Of a stretch of 64,000 bases of DNA, positions 22,198-33,310 are shown piece after piece; within the stretch, counting starts at the first letter, position 1, and every line of letters begins with the position of its first letter. The notes under the pieces were generated by a model. The model saw only the letters and a program-made list of their open reading frames with translations, made no database searches and had not been told where the DNA came from. Source of the stretch: Cordylochernes scorpioides (taxonomy: Eukaryota > Arthropoda > Arachnida > Pseudoscorpiones > Chernetidae). Location of the stretch: assembly GCA_030710605.1 (NCBI GenBank), contig CP092875.1, forward strand, positions 63,819,958 through 63,883,957. Reading direction: 5' to 3'. The translations under genes and the position numbers were made by a program.

Positions 22198-22263
22198 CTT
22201 CCTCTGTGGAACTGTACTGCGGAAGGCCTGGAACTCGGAAGACCGTGAGATGTCGCTGACATA
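22198..22263 (-). CDS. SPG21: SPG21 (maspardin) 5' coding exon, 22 codons
   Basis: Minus-strand reading gives a short coding segment ending SEFQAFRSTVPQRK, followed directly by a GTGAGTG donor (22197-22191). This matches the start of maspardin (vertebrate NWFRGTVPLKK) and joins in frame to the exon at 475. The proposed acceptor is the AAG preceded by a CT-rich tract (22264-22290); the frame stays open further upstream to about 22330, so the 5' edge is uncertain. No in-frame ATG is present, so the initiator must be in another exon further right. A pogo-type MITE starts at 22329, only 66 bp upstream. The match is short but its position, phase and donor support it. Confidence 0.72.
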
Positions 22264-22328
22264 CTTGGGGTTGAAGAGGTGCAGCCTGGGATACCACAAG
22301 CTGGTCAGATTGGCCAAATAATTTAATA

Positions 22329-22503
22329 CAGTAGAACCTCCCAGTAAAGGACACCTAATTTCAGAGCCATAGTGTCCTTTAGGGAGAGGTGTACTCTTAA
22401 TGGAGAGTTACTAAATTATAAAAATGGTAATTTTGCAAATTAAAACTGTCCTTTGTGGAGAGGTGTCCGCTAGCGGGGTGTCTGCTAAAAAGAGGTTCTA
22501 CTG
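22329..22503 (+). mobile_element. pogo/Tigger-type MITE near an SPG21 exon
   Basis: Ends CAGTAGAACCTCCCAGT and AGAGGTTCTACTG with TA on both sides. It begins 66 bp upstream of the proposed 5' SPG21 exon. Confidence 0.88.
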
Positions 22504-22629
22504 TACTGGAAGATTTACTACAGCAATATTAAGCTACAACAATGGGGAGTATCGCTTTTTGTGTTGCTGCTGTTTGGTTATCTTTGGATAACCCAAAGAG
22601 CATAAAAATACAAATTAATACCTCCATAG

Positions 22630-22828
22630 ATAAGACACAATTTGTATTATAGATTATAAACACAAGGTAATAAGACCAAATCCAAATAAATAAATAGCAT
22701 GTGATGTTTCGGTAACAGCATTGTTACTATCTTCAGACAAAAGTACTGAATGCTGAAGATGGTAACAACGCTGTTACCGAAACGTCACACACAATTGATT
22801 TATTTGGATTTGGTCTTATTACCTTGTG
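22630..22828 (-). mobile_element. Tailed foldback TFB-1, tail on the left
   Basis: Tail AGACACAATTTGTATTATAG precedes the arms, so the element is in reverse orientation. Duplication TTAATACCTCCATAG (15 bp) at 22615-22629 and 22829-22843. Confidence 0.87.
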
Positions 22829-22956
22829 TTAATACCTCCATAGTTATCTCCTATTTAATGATGTGGTGAGAAACAACTTAGATAATGTGTATTTATAAGG
22901 TAACCTTAGTAATAGAATGTCTACCCAATGTTACAGTAACTACAGACAGGAATAGG

Positions 22957-23272
22957 GGGGTCGGTAGAAGGCTGGTTAAACCGTTTGGTTTTCGACCACT
23001 ATGACCCAAGTTCGATTCCGGCATTGGACACTTTTTTCTGTTTAAAAAAAAAAAACATGCTCCAATGGCCCCCAATTCTAGGAAAAGTCCAACCCCACCA
23101 GCGAGTGCAAGTAACCAAACGAGGCTCTGGCACATTTGTAAGTGCAAAGTCGAACTGCTTTTCACATGTGTAGACATGTGGTACGCTTACAGTAAAAGCA
23201 GTCACTAACTACCCACCATGATTATCATGGCCTGTACCATGTGTACTAGGGATAAGCAAAAAAAAAAAAAAA
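22957..23272 (+). repeat. SINE1, full length
   Basis: The head starts GGGGGTCGGTAGAAGGCTGG and has a pol III B box (GTTCGATTCC). It is followed by an A-rich linker, the body (AACCCCACCAGCGAGTGC, AAAGTCGAACTGC) and GGGATAAGCAAAAA at the 3' end. The tRNA-derived head and poly(A) end make it a SINE. Confidence 0.9.
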
Positions 23273-23420
23273 CAGACAGGAATCTACCAGGAAAATTGAC
23301 TAAATATTGTAACCATCATCTGACTAAACCAGTGTTTCACAACCTTTCTAAATCTCTCTGCAGTACATTTACAACCACCTAAAAACTTGCACTTGAGGAT
23401 AATACATGTGTAGTTTAAAT

Positions 23421-23608
23421 AAAAGAAAATAAGACCTAATCCAAATAATTTATTAGTGTGTGACGTTTCGGCAACAACATTGCCGAATATTGACACTTTT
23501 GTCTGATGATGGTGACAATGTTGTTGCTGAGACGTCACACACTAATAAATTATTTGGATTAGGTCTTATTTTCTTTTATTATAATCCATAATCCAAATTG
23601 TGCTTTAT
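23421..23608 (+). mobile_element. Tailed foldback TFB-2
   Basis: TFB-2 arms with one-sided right tail. Duplication CATGTGTAGTT at 23405-23415 and 23609-23619. Right arm has CTGATGA, a hairpin and a GAGAC box (one change from GAAAC). Confidence 0.8.
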
Positions 23609-23710
23609 CATGTGTAGTTGAAATATATGAGCTGAAAACAATACTACAAAATTAATAGGTTCATTCATTATTTTTATCAGCATGTAAATTCAATAATACC
23701 TATTAAATAT

Positions 23711-23943
23711 AAACACAAGGTAATAACACCAAATCCAAATAAATAAATAGTGTGTGACGTTTCGGTAACAACGTTGTTACCATCTTCAGACAAAAGTAAT
23801 GAATGACGAATTCCAAAACCATTCAGTACTTTTGTCTGATGATGGTAACAGCGCTATTACCGAAACATCACACACTATTTATTTATTTGGATTTGGTCTT
23901 ATTACCTTGTGTTTATAATCTATAATCCAAATTGTGCCTTATC
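23711..23943 (+). mobile_element. Tailed foldback TFB-1
   Basis: TFB-1 arms and right tail. Duplication ACCTATTAAATAT (13 bp) at 23698-23710 and 23944-23956. Right centre reads CTGATGA, hairpin, GAAAC. Confidence 0.87.
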
Positions 23944-23983
23944 ACCTATTAAATATGTTAGTTTTTCACAATTACTAAGATTT

Positions 23984-24280
23984 TGGGGGTCGGTGGAAGG
24001 CTGGTTAAACCGTTTGGTTTTCGACCACTACGACCCGGGTTCGATTCCCGCATTGGACACTTTTTTCTGTTTAAAAAAAAATGCTTTAATGGCCCCCGAT
24101 TCTTGCAAAAGTCCAACCCCACCAGCGAGTGCAAGTAACCAAACGGGGCTCTGGAACATTTGTAAGTGCAAAGTCGAACTGCTTTTCCCGTGTGTAGACA
24201 TGTGGTGCGCTTACAGTAAAAGCGGTCGCTAACTACCCACCATAATTATCATGGCTTTGAGATAAGAAAGAAGAAGAAGA
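23984..24280 (+). repeat. SINE1 with a SINE2-type tail
   Basis: Full SINE1 head with intact B box (GGGTTCGATTCCCGC) and body. After CATGGCT the 3' end switches to TTGAGATAAGAAAGAAGAAG, the tail otherwise seen on SINE2. Confidence 0.85.
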
Positions 24281-24514
24281 AGATTAAGATTTTACTGTGG
24301 TACCACCCCCATAACATCTCAACTAATTACAGAGCACTGGACTCTTGAGTACTTGGTAAGAAAACTCTTCAATTCAAAAGCTGAGGAAATTTTCTCACGA
24401 TATCGATTCTTGTTTGAGATTGGTAACAATAATGCAATACAACATAGATTGATTACTGGATTTGCTTTTTTACTTGTATTTATAATTTGGATTATATGAT
24501 AAAGCACAATTTGG

Positions 24515-24662
24515 AATATAGATTATAATAAAAGAAAATAAACCTAATCCAAATAATTTATTTTACTTTTTACCATTTTACTCTTTTGTCTGATGATGGT
24601 GACAATGTTGTTGCCGAAACGTCACACACTAATAAATTATTTGGATTAGGTCTTATTTTCTT
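24515..24662 (+). mobile_element. TFB-2 copy, shortened
   Basis: Tail CACAATTTGGAATATAGATT at the left, short left arm, right arm with CTGATGA-hairpin-GAAAC. Ends where a TFB-1 copy begins. Confidence 0.7.
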
Positions 24663-24664
24663 TT

Positions 24665-24812
24665 AAAATTTGGATTATAGATTATAAACAACAAGGTAAT
24701 TTATGACCAAATCCAAATAAATAAATAGTGTAGGAAATTTTGGTAACAATGCTGTTACTGAAACCTCCCTCACACATTATTTATTATTTGGATTTGTCTT
24801 ATTACCTTGTTG
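24665..24812 (-). mobile_element. TFB-1 copy abutting TFB-2
   Basis: Tail TTTGGATTATAGATTATAA at the left, then two worn arms around GGTAACAATGCTGTTAC. Confidence 0.7.
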
Positions 24813-25059
24813 GATTTCTACTCTTGTTTCCATTTTAAAAAGTTACCAGGTGTTGACCTTACTGTTTGTTAACCCACCCAGAAGCAGTATATAAAGCAGC
24901 AACAGCAAGGGTTGTTATCCAAAGGATCTATATTTACCACCACATGTTTACACATGTAGCAACACATCTTTACATTTATAAGATGCCAGAACCCTATGTG
25001 ATTATACTGAAGAGAAGATCTTTAAAGTCATTTTTGTGTCATTTTATATTTAAAAATCT

Positions 25060-25436
25060 CAACTCCGCCTTTGCTGGTCCCAAGCCCGGATGAAAAAGGA
25101 GGAGGGGCGGCAGTAACAAGCTCTGTAAAAACCTGGGCTCAGCTGGCCCGGCTGATAGTACCCTGTAAGGGCTCCTAATCCAGGGATACAGGATGAGCAG
25201 CATTTGTACTCCATGTTAGGAGCAGCTGCACATGGCGTCTGTTCCTCATGTCAGAGGCGACCATTTCTTTTGGAGCTAAGTCGGCCTGCCACTGAGTAGT
25301 GCTCCCAGTCTTAATGACAAAGGCAGACGCATTCTACTTCACCCAGTCATGATGGTTGTCAAAAAGACACCATCAAGGGTCACAACTTGATACTCTAATA
25401 TGATTGAGTGGAGATAAGAAAGGAGAAGAAGAAGAA
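25060..25436 (+). repeat. SINE2 copy
   Basis: Plus-strand SINE2 from ACTCCGCCTTTGCTGGTCCC to GAGATAAGAAAGGAGAAGAAG. The palindromic stretch is shortened. Confidence 0.87.
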
Positions 25437-26062
25437 GATAGTATAGATTATTTAATTAAACACCCCACGGGTTCAGAGCTTTCAGTTGAATTATAATCAT
25501 TTAAGATAATTATCAATTCATCAAAATTTAATACTGGTGGAGATGTTTCTAGGACATCCAAATACATATTAACTCATTAGAGAATAATATTTTTATAAAA
25601 TACTCTTTAAATATATATGTATTTAAATTAATAACATGTGTGACTTAATGCCACTGGACCTTTTTATTTCATTTATTAAGAATGGTTCATGATTAAAAGC
25701 AAAAGTGGGTGACCTTTCAATCATTTTGATTTGGTCTTGTTACCTTATTTTTCTATAATCTATTATCCAAATTTTGCCTTATCATTTCATGATTAGCTTT
25801 TAGTGAGTGTCAAAATTGTCTTAATGCACACCTTTCTAAACATAAAAAAATTACAAATACTATTTTTATATAGGTGAATAAGTGTAGTGGGTAGAAAGTA
25901 AATTTAAGAAATGAAAAAAAAAGCAAAAAATGTATTTAAAAAAAAATTATGATCTTTTGAATTAAACCTTTATGGTTATTTTCTTTTAGAACTAGAACCC
26001 TATTTAGTGTGTGCATTCTAGCTGATCAATCTTCAAAAGTCATGCGTGTCTTTCCTCTTCTG
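25437..26062 (+). other. No gene recognised
   Basis: AT-rich spacer. A worn TFB tail (CTATTATCCAAATTTTGCC) is at about 25745-25790. Nothing else can be supported. Confidence 0.4.
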
Positions 26063-26474
26063 TAAACACAAGGTAATAAGACCAAATCCAAATAAATAAA
26101 TAGTATGTGACGTTTCAGTAACAGAGTTGTTACCATCTTCAGACATTCAGCACTTTTGTCTGAAGATGGTAACAACGCTGTTACTGAAACATCACACACT
26201 ATTTATTCATTTGGATTTGGTCTTATTACCTTGTGTAATACAACAATCTTTTGAACTGGGAAAGAGATGGAAGGAAATTTTGAGAGAATTGTTTTTATAT
26301 GTTTATTTTTTTCTCCTTGACCTTTCTCCTTGTATATAGCCAATTTGATATGATGTTAGAAATGTATTGACGCAAATATCCCCGAGTTTGGGATATTGTG
26401 TTATAGAATGTTAATAAAGTTAATATCATTATTACCTTGTGTTTATAATCTATAATCCAAATTGTGCCGTATCA
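26063..26474 (+). mobile_element. TFB-1 with a 3' LINE-like insertion
   Basis: TFB-1 arms at 26066-26236, then about 195 bp of unrelated sequence ending GTTAATAAAGTTAATATCATT, then the TFB-1 end and tail. The insert looks like the 3' end of a non-LTR element (ends in a short repeat), but no domain is visible. Imperfect flanking repeats CCTCTTCTG and CCTCCTCTG may be the duplication. Confidence 0.6.
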
Positions 26475-26567
26475 TCCTCCTCTGAAAGTTATTTAAAAAG
26501 AAAAATTCTACACTCTTAGACACCTCATTGTTTACATCAGTGACTGGTGTCTGCTTAGGTTAGGTTA

Positions 26568-26906
26568 TTGAAACTAAAGGAAGAGGGGGAGCAGTAACAA
26601 GCTCACTAAAAAACCTGGGCTCAGCTGGCCCTGCTGATAGTACCCTGTAAGGGCTTCTAATCCAGAGATACAGGATGAGCAGCGTTTATACTCCATTTTA
26701 GGAGCGGCTGCACATGGCATCTGTTCCTCATGTCAGAGGCGGCCATTTCATATTGGAGCTAAGTCGACCTGCCACTGAGTAGTGCTCCCAGTCTTAATGA
26801 CAAAGGCATTCTACTTCACCCAGTCATGATGGTTGTCAAGTCTCAAGCTTTACAAGCTTGATACCCTAATATGATTGAATGGAGATAAGGAAGAAGAAGA
26901 AGAAGG
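26568..26906 (+). repeat. SINE2 copy with truncated head
   Basis: Starts near GGAAGAGGGGGAGCAGTAAC and ends AGATAAGGAAGAAGAAGAAG, including the TCAAGCTTTACAAGCTTGA palindrome. Confidence 0.85.
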
Positions 26907-28047
26907 TTATTGAACCAATTATACCTAAATCATCCACGAGAAAACTAAAATTGTTCTCAACTTTTAAGGGCAATTTTGGCACCATTTGCGCCACATTGTA
27001 ACACTTTTAAGCACTGTACGCATACTCCCACTACAGCCACAATATGGCCTCATGCAAAATTTTATTTAAACAAGAATTATCTAATGCTGTGGTTGAAATT
27101 TAAATTTAGAAATTGTTGAATTTTGATGTCACTATAGTTATCTATTTTTTTAATTAGACGGGGGCAATTTCATTATCTCGTGTCTTCAATAAAGGTCACT
27201 GTGTATCAAATATCTTGTAGAGTTATTGTCTAAATCCCGATATACATGCTAAAAGGTAAAACTTTAAGTTTGTCCGTGAGTGTATTGTTGAATTATCGCA
27301 AGTGTAAAATTATTGTTGGCCGAGGTTATACTGTAGATGGAAAACTATGCAACATCTAAAGATCATCTCTGTAAACTAGTGATGTAAATGGACTTAGAGT
27401 TACGCAGACAAATAATTAAATTGTGTATATATTTATTTATTGGGTTTTGACTAGAGACTAGAGTAAATTCATTCTGTCGAGAGATATGTAAATCAGCATT
27501 GTTTAATTTTGAGATTAAATTTGTTTTGTTAAATTGCTTCTATGTAAATATTTTCAAAAGAAGGAAAATAAACTTCTTTTTTTTATAAGTTCTGATATTT
27601 ATTATTTTGTTTAAAATAAATGTGTTTACACTATTTCTAATAAATTATTTAATAAGAAAAATAAAAATTAAAAAAAAACAGACTGAAGTTGGTGACAAAG
27701 CCACAACACAAAATTTGGGATTTTCTGAACTCCCCACTTGGAGACTATTGTGATTACAAGGTACAGTTTGGATTGATCAGATTATGATGACAATGCTGGG
27801 GCCAAAATTTCACATATGGAATTCTTATATGGAGTTATCTATATCTTATAGTGACTTGTCTATAATAAGTATTGAAAAAAGCATAAACCAGTGTTTCAAG
27901 ATTAACCAGTTTTTGCCTCTGGGAGAGTTGGCTAGAAGGGTATAAAGAAAATGTGCATTGCCACATCATTAGAATTGGCACTTCCATTAGAACAAAATCA
28001 TTTGTCAGGTGTTTTTAATTAGTGCAGATATACTCAGGGGAAATAGA
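26907..28047 (+). other. Spacer with Tc1-type MITE end and R3 copy
   Basis: A Tc1-type MITE end in reverse orientation covers about 27168-27282 (ACTTTAAGTTTGTCCGTGAG then TA). A short R3 copy lies at 27690-27750 (GTGACAAAGCCACAACAC). The rest is AT-rich with no gene visible. Confidence 0.5.
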
Positions 28048-28059
28048 GTTGTTTAATGG

Positions 28060-28326
28060 TAAAGCACAATTAGGATTATAGATACAAGAAAATAAGACCT
28101 AATCCAAATAATTTAATAGTGTGTGACGTTTCGGCAACAGCATTGTCACCATTATCAGACTAAAGAATAAACATTTATTCTTCCAAATAGTGTGTGATGT
28201 TTCAGCAACAGCATTGTTACCATCATCAGACAAAAGAATATTTATTTGTCTGATGATGGTAACAATTCTGTTGCCGAAAGGTCACATACTATTATATTAT
28301 TTGGATTAATTATTATTTTCTTGTAT
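28060..28326 (-). mobile_element. TFB-2 with duplicated inner unit
   Basis: Tail AAAGCACAATTAGGATTATA on the left and arms with TTGGATTA-type ends. The inner GTGTGACGTTTCGGCAACAG unit occurs twice in the same direction, then once inverted with CTGATGA, a hairpin and GAAA. Confidence 0.72.
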
Positions 28327-28597
28327 CTATATATAAAAGCTGTTTAACATTCCTTATTCCACAATTTTCAACATTCCACTTCTTTATGAGAGAATTCTGT
28401 CATATATTCTTTGAGAGGACTTCTGTAAAACTAATGTGTTAAAAAAAAAACTAGTTAATTTTCTTATGTAGGCATAGAGGAATTCTAGAATGTGATGGCA
28501 ATTGTAAGCTGCAGTTTATGGATTTGGGATTTTCTTTGAGCTTTTTATAATTCAATGGTAAGATATATCATGGCATTTATGTAAATACTTATATCGA

Positions 28598-28813
28598 TAC
28601 GATATCCCGAACATCCAACGTGCTGTCACGAAGGCACTAACTGGGATAACTCCAACGAACTACAGTGGGGCCTATGAAGCTTGGAAAACGCGCTGGCAAC
28701 GTTGTGTCGACGCCCAAGGCGAGTTCTTTGAAGAATATTAACGTTTTGTACAAATTGGATCAATAAATTTGTTTTTCTAGACTGAGTCTCATTACTTATC
28801 TACCGCACCCTGT
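28598..28813 (+). pseudogene. mariner-like transposase 3' remnant with terminal repeat
   Basis: Reading to the stop at 28739-28741 gives a C-terminal tail with AVTKAL, AYEAWKTRWQRCVDAQ and GEFFEEY. This matches the end of DDE_3-type mariner transposases (AYEAW-x-x-R-x-x-RC). The downstream CTGAGTCTCATTACTTATC and CCGCACCCTGTA look like the 3' inverted repeat ending at TA. The 5' part is missing. Confidence 0.72.
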
Positions 28814-28941
28814 AGTCCGACATCAAGATAGTATACAGTTCATACAAGGCTAGTACAGGGCGATCGAAAAATCTTACAAAACTTTAAAAAGTAATAACTC
28901 TGTGAATATTTGCATTAGAGTAATGTAGTAAACACCATTAT

Positions 28942-29485
28942 ATCAACTTGAAATTCTTCAACAATTATTAGTAAAAGAAAACTAAAATTACCAAGGATGA
29001 GATTCTTAAATTTAATGTTTTACATTACAAGCTTTCGGGTATTCCCTTCTACAGGAATAAAAAACCAAAGTTTTGGTTATACCTGAATACCCAAAAGCTT
29101 GAAAGGTAAAGCTTTTTTTTTTTTGCTTATCCCTAGTACACGTGGTACAGGCCATGATAATCATGGTGGGTAGTTAGCGACTGCTTTTTACTGTAAGCGC
29201 ACCACATGTCTACACATGTGAAAAGCAGTTCGACTTTGCACTTACAAATGTGCCAGAGCCCCGTTTGGTTACTTGCACTCGCCGGTGGGGTTGAACTTTT
29301 GCAAGAATCGGGGGCCATTGGAGCATTTTTTTTTTTATAAACAGAAAAAAAAGTGTCCAATGCGGGAATCGAACCCGGGTCGTAGTGGTCGAAAACCAAA
29401 CGGTTTAATCAGCCTTCCACCGACCCCCAGAGGTAAAGCATTAAATTTAAGAAACTCATCCTTGGTAATTTTATTTTTCTTTTAC
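28942..29485 (-). mobile_element. Tailed foldback TFB-5 with a SINE1 in its loop
   Basis: Arms AGTAAAAGAAAACTAAAATT and their complement lie at about 28970-29100 and 29430-29485. The tail ATCAACTTGAAATTC is on the left only. The 13-bp duplication TAAACACCATTAT is at 28929-28941 and 29486-29498. The loop has CTTCTACAGG and AGCTTTCGGG. A SINE1 with duplication AGGTAAAGC is nested inside. Confidence 0.8.
29107..29428 (-). repeat. SINE1, full length, nested
   Basis: Minus-strand SINE1 from its poly(A) tail to the GGGGGTCGGTGGAAGGCTGA head, B box intact (CGGGTTCGATTCCCGC). Target duplication AGGTAAAGC on both sides. Confidence 0.92.
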
Positions 29486-29870
29486 TAAACACCATTATGC
29501 TCAGGATGTGTAATGGCCATTTTAATGAAAATTTCTGAAATAATTTCAGTCACAATTTTAATCGCTAGATGACACTCTACTAGAATCGGAGAATCAGTGG
29601 CCAAATTGTTTAATAAATTGAAAAATTATAATTTGATCTTTTTGGAATACTAAGAGAGAACCCCAATAATATATGATGATAGGTTTATAAAACTTCATTT
29701 TGTCAAAAGTAGAAGAATTGTGTGACAATTTTTAAATGCAATCCGAGATATGTAAAATAGGTAAAATGCAAATTAAAATGTGTAGCAAATAGAATTGATA
29801 TTTTAGATGCCATTTGTTGGAATCCTCTCAGAGAGTTAAATTTCAATTTTTAAATAAAATTATATCAGCA

Positions 29871-30046
29871 CAGTAAGAACCTACCTGTAGAGGACACCTA
29901 ATTGCAAAGCCAAAGTGTCCTTTAGGGAGAGGTGTCCTCTTACCAGAGAGTTTCTAAATAGTATAAAAGGTAATTTTGCAAATGAAAACTGTCCTTTGTA
30001 AAGAGGTGTCTTCTAGCGTGAGTGTCCTCTCATGGAGGTTCTACTG
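29871..30046 (+). mobile_element. pogo/Tigger-type MITE
   Basis: Ends CAGTAAGAACCTACCTG and GGAGGTTCTACTG with internal GTGTCCTTTAGGGAGAG. Confidence 0.82.
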
Positions 30047-30190
30047 TATATGATTCACAGAACATGCAAAATAGATGATCCTGTGACTGACTCAATTTTT
30101 ATTATGGTTCCTATTTGAGAAAACAATGTAAATTTCATAATTTTTTAATAAACTTTGTATTTATAATTCTATTTTATTTAAAACTAAATC

Positions 30191-30504
30191 TCTTTTTTTT
30201 TTTTTGCTTATCCCTAGTACACGTGGTACAGGCCATGATAATCATGGTGGGTAGTTAGCGACTGCTTTTACTGTAAGTGCACCACATGTCTACACATGTG
30301 AAAGGCAGTTCGACTTTGCACTTACAAATGTGCCAGAGCCCCATTTGGTTACTTGCACTCGCTGGTGGGGTTGGACTTTTGCAAGAATCGGGGGCCATTG
30401 GAGCATTTTTTTTTTAAACAGAAAAAAGTGTCCGATGCGGGAATTGAACCCGGGTCATAGTGGTCGAAAACCAAATGGTTTAACCAACCTTCCACCGACC
30501 CCCT
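30191..30504 (-). repeat. SINE1, full length
   Basis: Minus-strand SINE1 with 12-T run at the left and GGGGGTCGGTGGAAGG head at 30504. Confidence 0.9.
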
Positions 30505-30788
30505 TCTCATTTGCTTAATATATATAAATGTAATTTATAATTAATTCAGCAGATTTAATTAATTAAAAATTTTATTCTTCAATATATTTTTCACCAAATA
30601 TTTGATTAGCCTGATTCAATCCGGATCGATTAAATTTATTTTAATTCCCTCATTTGAAAAAATATCTATCTGATAATATTTTTTTTATTTTGGAAGGCCA
30701 TCACTACAGGATGAGGCACTCTTGGATAAAATGTTTTTATTGCAATTCAGAATCTACCGTTGAAGCATTATGAGCATTTTGTACTTTC

Positions 30789-31872
30789 AAAGATATTCAA
30801 AGCAGTAATTCAATCCAGTTGTGAAGACAGGATCTCTGGAAGCAAAAGTGGAGTGCAAGACTAATGACAGGAAAGTCAGCGGCTGTTATGGTTTTGCAGC
30901 AAGTTGAAGCATCTAAATGTTATCCATGTATGGAGAAGTGCTCGACAAGTTTCTCAACAAACTGGGATTCATATGGAACAGTTTGGAGAGCACTAATAAA
31001 AATAATGAACAAAATTCAAAGATTTCACGAGCTGAAAGTCAGCGATTTTGAGAAGTGTCAAGAATTCCCTGCATGGGTTTTCTGGAAAATCAATATTGAT
31101 GAAAACTGGGTGTTGAATATTCTGTGGACAGATCAAATTCACTTTTCTCTAAATGGACAAGTTATCACTCAAAACAGCCATATTTGGACAACAGGATACC
31201 CCATAATTTTCACAGAAACGACAGTTGATAAGCTCAGAGATGCAGTTTGGTGTGTGGGTTCACTTCTTTTATTGTTGGACCATTTTTCTTTAAAGAAATC
31301 AATGCCACAACTTTTAAAATTGATAAAGCACAATTTGGATTATAGATTATAATACAAGAAAATAAGACCTAATCTATGATATAAAAATGTTAACGCACAC
31401 TATTAAATTATTTGGATTAGGTCTTATTTTCTTGTAACTTTTAAAATTGTTTTTGTAACTGTGTGTGTGGTGAATGTTATTTACAACTTTTGAGAGAAAA
31501 GCTTATTCCCCCATGATGAGCACTATGCGAAATAACACTTGTGCAAGATGGAGGACTTCTACCGCTGTGTCAAACAATTGCTGGAGGATATGTTCGGTGG
31601 AGTTTGTGTGATAAGTCGCTACTTTATAACACCAGTGGCTTTCAAGATCGCCAGACTTGTCGCCTTGCAATTTTTAGCTATGGAGATACACTAAGTCATG
31701 TGTTTATGATTACCAGTCTACTACATTGGCCTTGTTGAAGGCTTCTATCAAACAGCAAGTTTCATCAATTCCAACAGATATGTTGTTTAATGCTGTCCAA
31801 TCTGTCATCTATTGTCTGCAGGCGATGTTTGAGGATGAAGGACTCCACATTGAGCAAGATTGTGAACTCTAA
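30789..31872 (+). pseudogene. Broken Tc1/mariner-like transposase with foldback insertion
   Basis: Fragments in three frames add up to a DDE_3-type transposase. Visible are GTVWRALIKI (end of the helix-turn-helix region), ILWTDQIHFSLNGQV with QNSHIW (first catalytic Asp) and, after the insertion, a decayed RSPDLSPC-type block near 31655 with a stop codon. A C-terminal stretch follows with SSIPTDMLFNAVQ. A TFB-2 element interrupts it at 31323-31435. Several stops and shifts make it dead. Exact subfamily is not resolved. Confidence 0.75.
31323..31435 (-). mobile_element. Short TFB-2 inside a transposase pseudogene
   Basis: Tail AAAGCACAATTTGGATTATAG on the left, very short central loop. Duplication AACTTTTAAAATTG (14 bp) at 31309-31322 and 31436-31449. 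Confidence 0.87.
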
Positions 31873-32661
31873 CAAGAGAATGTGTTATATTAGCTGACAA
31901 GTATTATCTACCGAGATAAGAAAGAAGATATTATCTGCCACTATTTTGGGGCTCTTCATGTTGGGTAATGGGGATAATAAACACTCTCCTTAATCTTGAT
32001 TCTTTTTTTTTTGTGAACAACAGTGATTAAAAAGACAAAGGTCGTCTCTCCCGTCAAAATAGACATCAAAGCTAGACGTCATCTATTGACCGTCACCGCA
32101 AACTAGCGGCCGCGGGTCGGTGACAAAGCCACAACACCAGCTTTGGCAAACTGAAAAGAGTCCACCTAGAGACCATAGTTAGGGCTAATGACCCTCGTCA
32201 GTCTAGGGCAGACTTTTCCATAAGATCCACAAGGAATCTAATGGAATCTTGACAATCTGCCAAAGAAGCGCTTAGCTGGCTAAGTGGATGGGCCAAATAT
32301 ATGGCAAAATTATAGTTGGAAATTTTGCCTTAACCATGATATCATCTTCTTCTCTTGCTTCACTTTCTGATACTTAAGTTTATTATGGCTCTCAGAGAGC
32401 TTAGACCAAACACTCATTATTATATTCTTCTAGTGACATTTTGGCTTCGAGAAGTGTTCGGAGCTACCATTGAGGAGTAAGTCACCAGTTGCCATAGAAA
32501 TTTGTCAGAGAATTTAGAAAAATTGATCCCTGCAGAGAGGCTGAAATCTTGCCTGAATAGATTCTGACAATCCTCACTGCTTCCTCTGGACCTATGTTTT
32601 CAGCACTATGGACCCCACAACTGATACCTCTAGTATGAAATCCTCACTATTAATAGAAATA
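31873..32661 (+). other. Spacer with an R3 repeat
   Basis: R3 lies at 32077-32178 (CATCTATTGACCGTCACCGC, GACAAAGCCACAACACCAG, TCCACCTAGAGACCAT). A short GAGATAAGAAAGAAGAT SINE2-type tail is at about 31911. No gene is recognised. Confidence 0.5.
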
Positions 32662-32862
32662 CAGTTGAACCTCTCTGTAAAAGACAGCCCCTAGTTGCAG
32701 AGCTAAAGTGTCCTATAGGTGTTGGTTAGGTGTATAGGAGAGGTGTTGTTTACCAGAAAGTGGTTGTTAAAATTAGTAAAAATTTGTCATTTTGAAAATG
32801 AAAACTGTCCTGTATAGAGAGGTGTCCTCTAGCATGATTGTCCTCTCATGGAGTTTCTACTG
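32662..32862 (+). mobile_element. pogo/Tigger-type MITE
   Basis: Ends CAGTTGAACCTCTCTG and GGAGTTTCTACTG followed by TA; internal GTGTCCTCTAGCATGA. Confidence 0.8.
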
Positions 32863-33034
32863 TACTATATTTTCACATGGAAAAACAGCCGTCAGCCACT
32901 CTGAATATTGTGACAAACTTATTGAGGGACTTGTGACCTCCAAGCCATATTAACATTATCTTTAGTGCGCCTGAATGGTGCTCTCTACACATTCCTGACA
33001 TCAGGAAAACTAAAAGTGAAAAGAATATAGAATC

Positions 33035-33310
33035 TAGAACGACATTTGAAAATATCCCACATGTGTTTCTTTCGAATGAAAAATCGAAATTTATTTTAAG
33101 GGGAAATAACGATTATTTCTAACCTTAGGGATGAAGTATGAAAGGATGAATTGTGAAGAGTAATGATATCTAATCCTTTCATACTTCACACATTCCTAAG
33201 GTTAAAAATAATCGTTATTTCTCCTTAAAATAAATTTTGACTTTTTGTTCAAAAGAAACACATGCGGGATATTTTCAAATGTTGTTCTACAATCATAGGC
33301 CGCATTATAT
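33035..33310 (+). mobile_element. Foldback MITE (MITE3), short loop
   Basis: Inverted arms with GTTTCTTTCGAATGAAAAAT and TAACGATTATTTCTAACC on the left and complements on the right. Same family as 14388-14860 but without the tRNA-like insert. Confidence 0.8.

Noticed and set aside
22124-22354. 76-codon minus-strand frame
   Set aside because: Out of frame with the SPG21 exon segment FRSTVPQRK and runs through its donor and into a MITE.
22893-23205. Short open frames in SINE1 copies (also near 3191, 24100, 29133, 30330)
   Set aside because: The same peptide-like string recurs in every SINE copy on both strands; it is a pol III-type repeat and not a protein gene.
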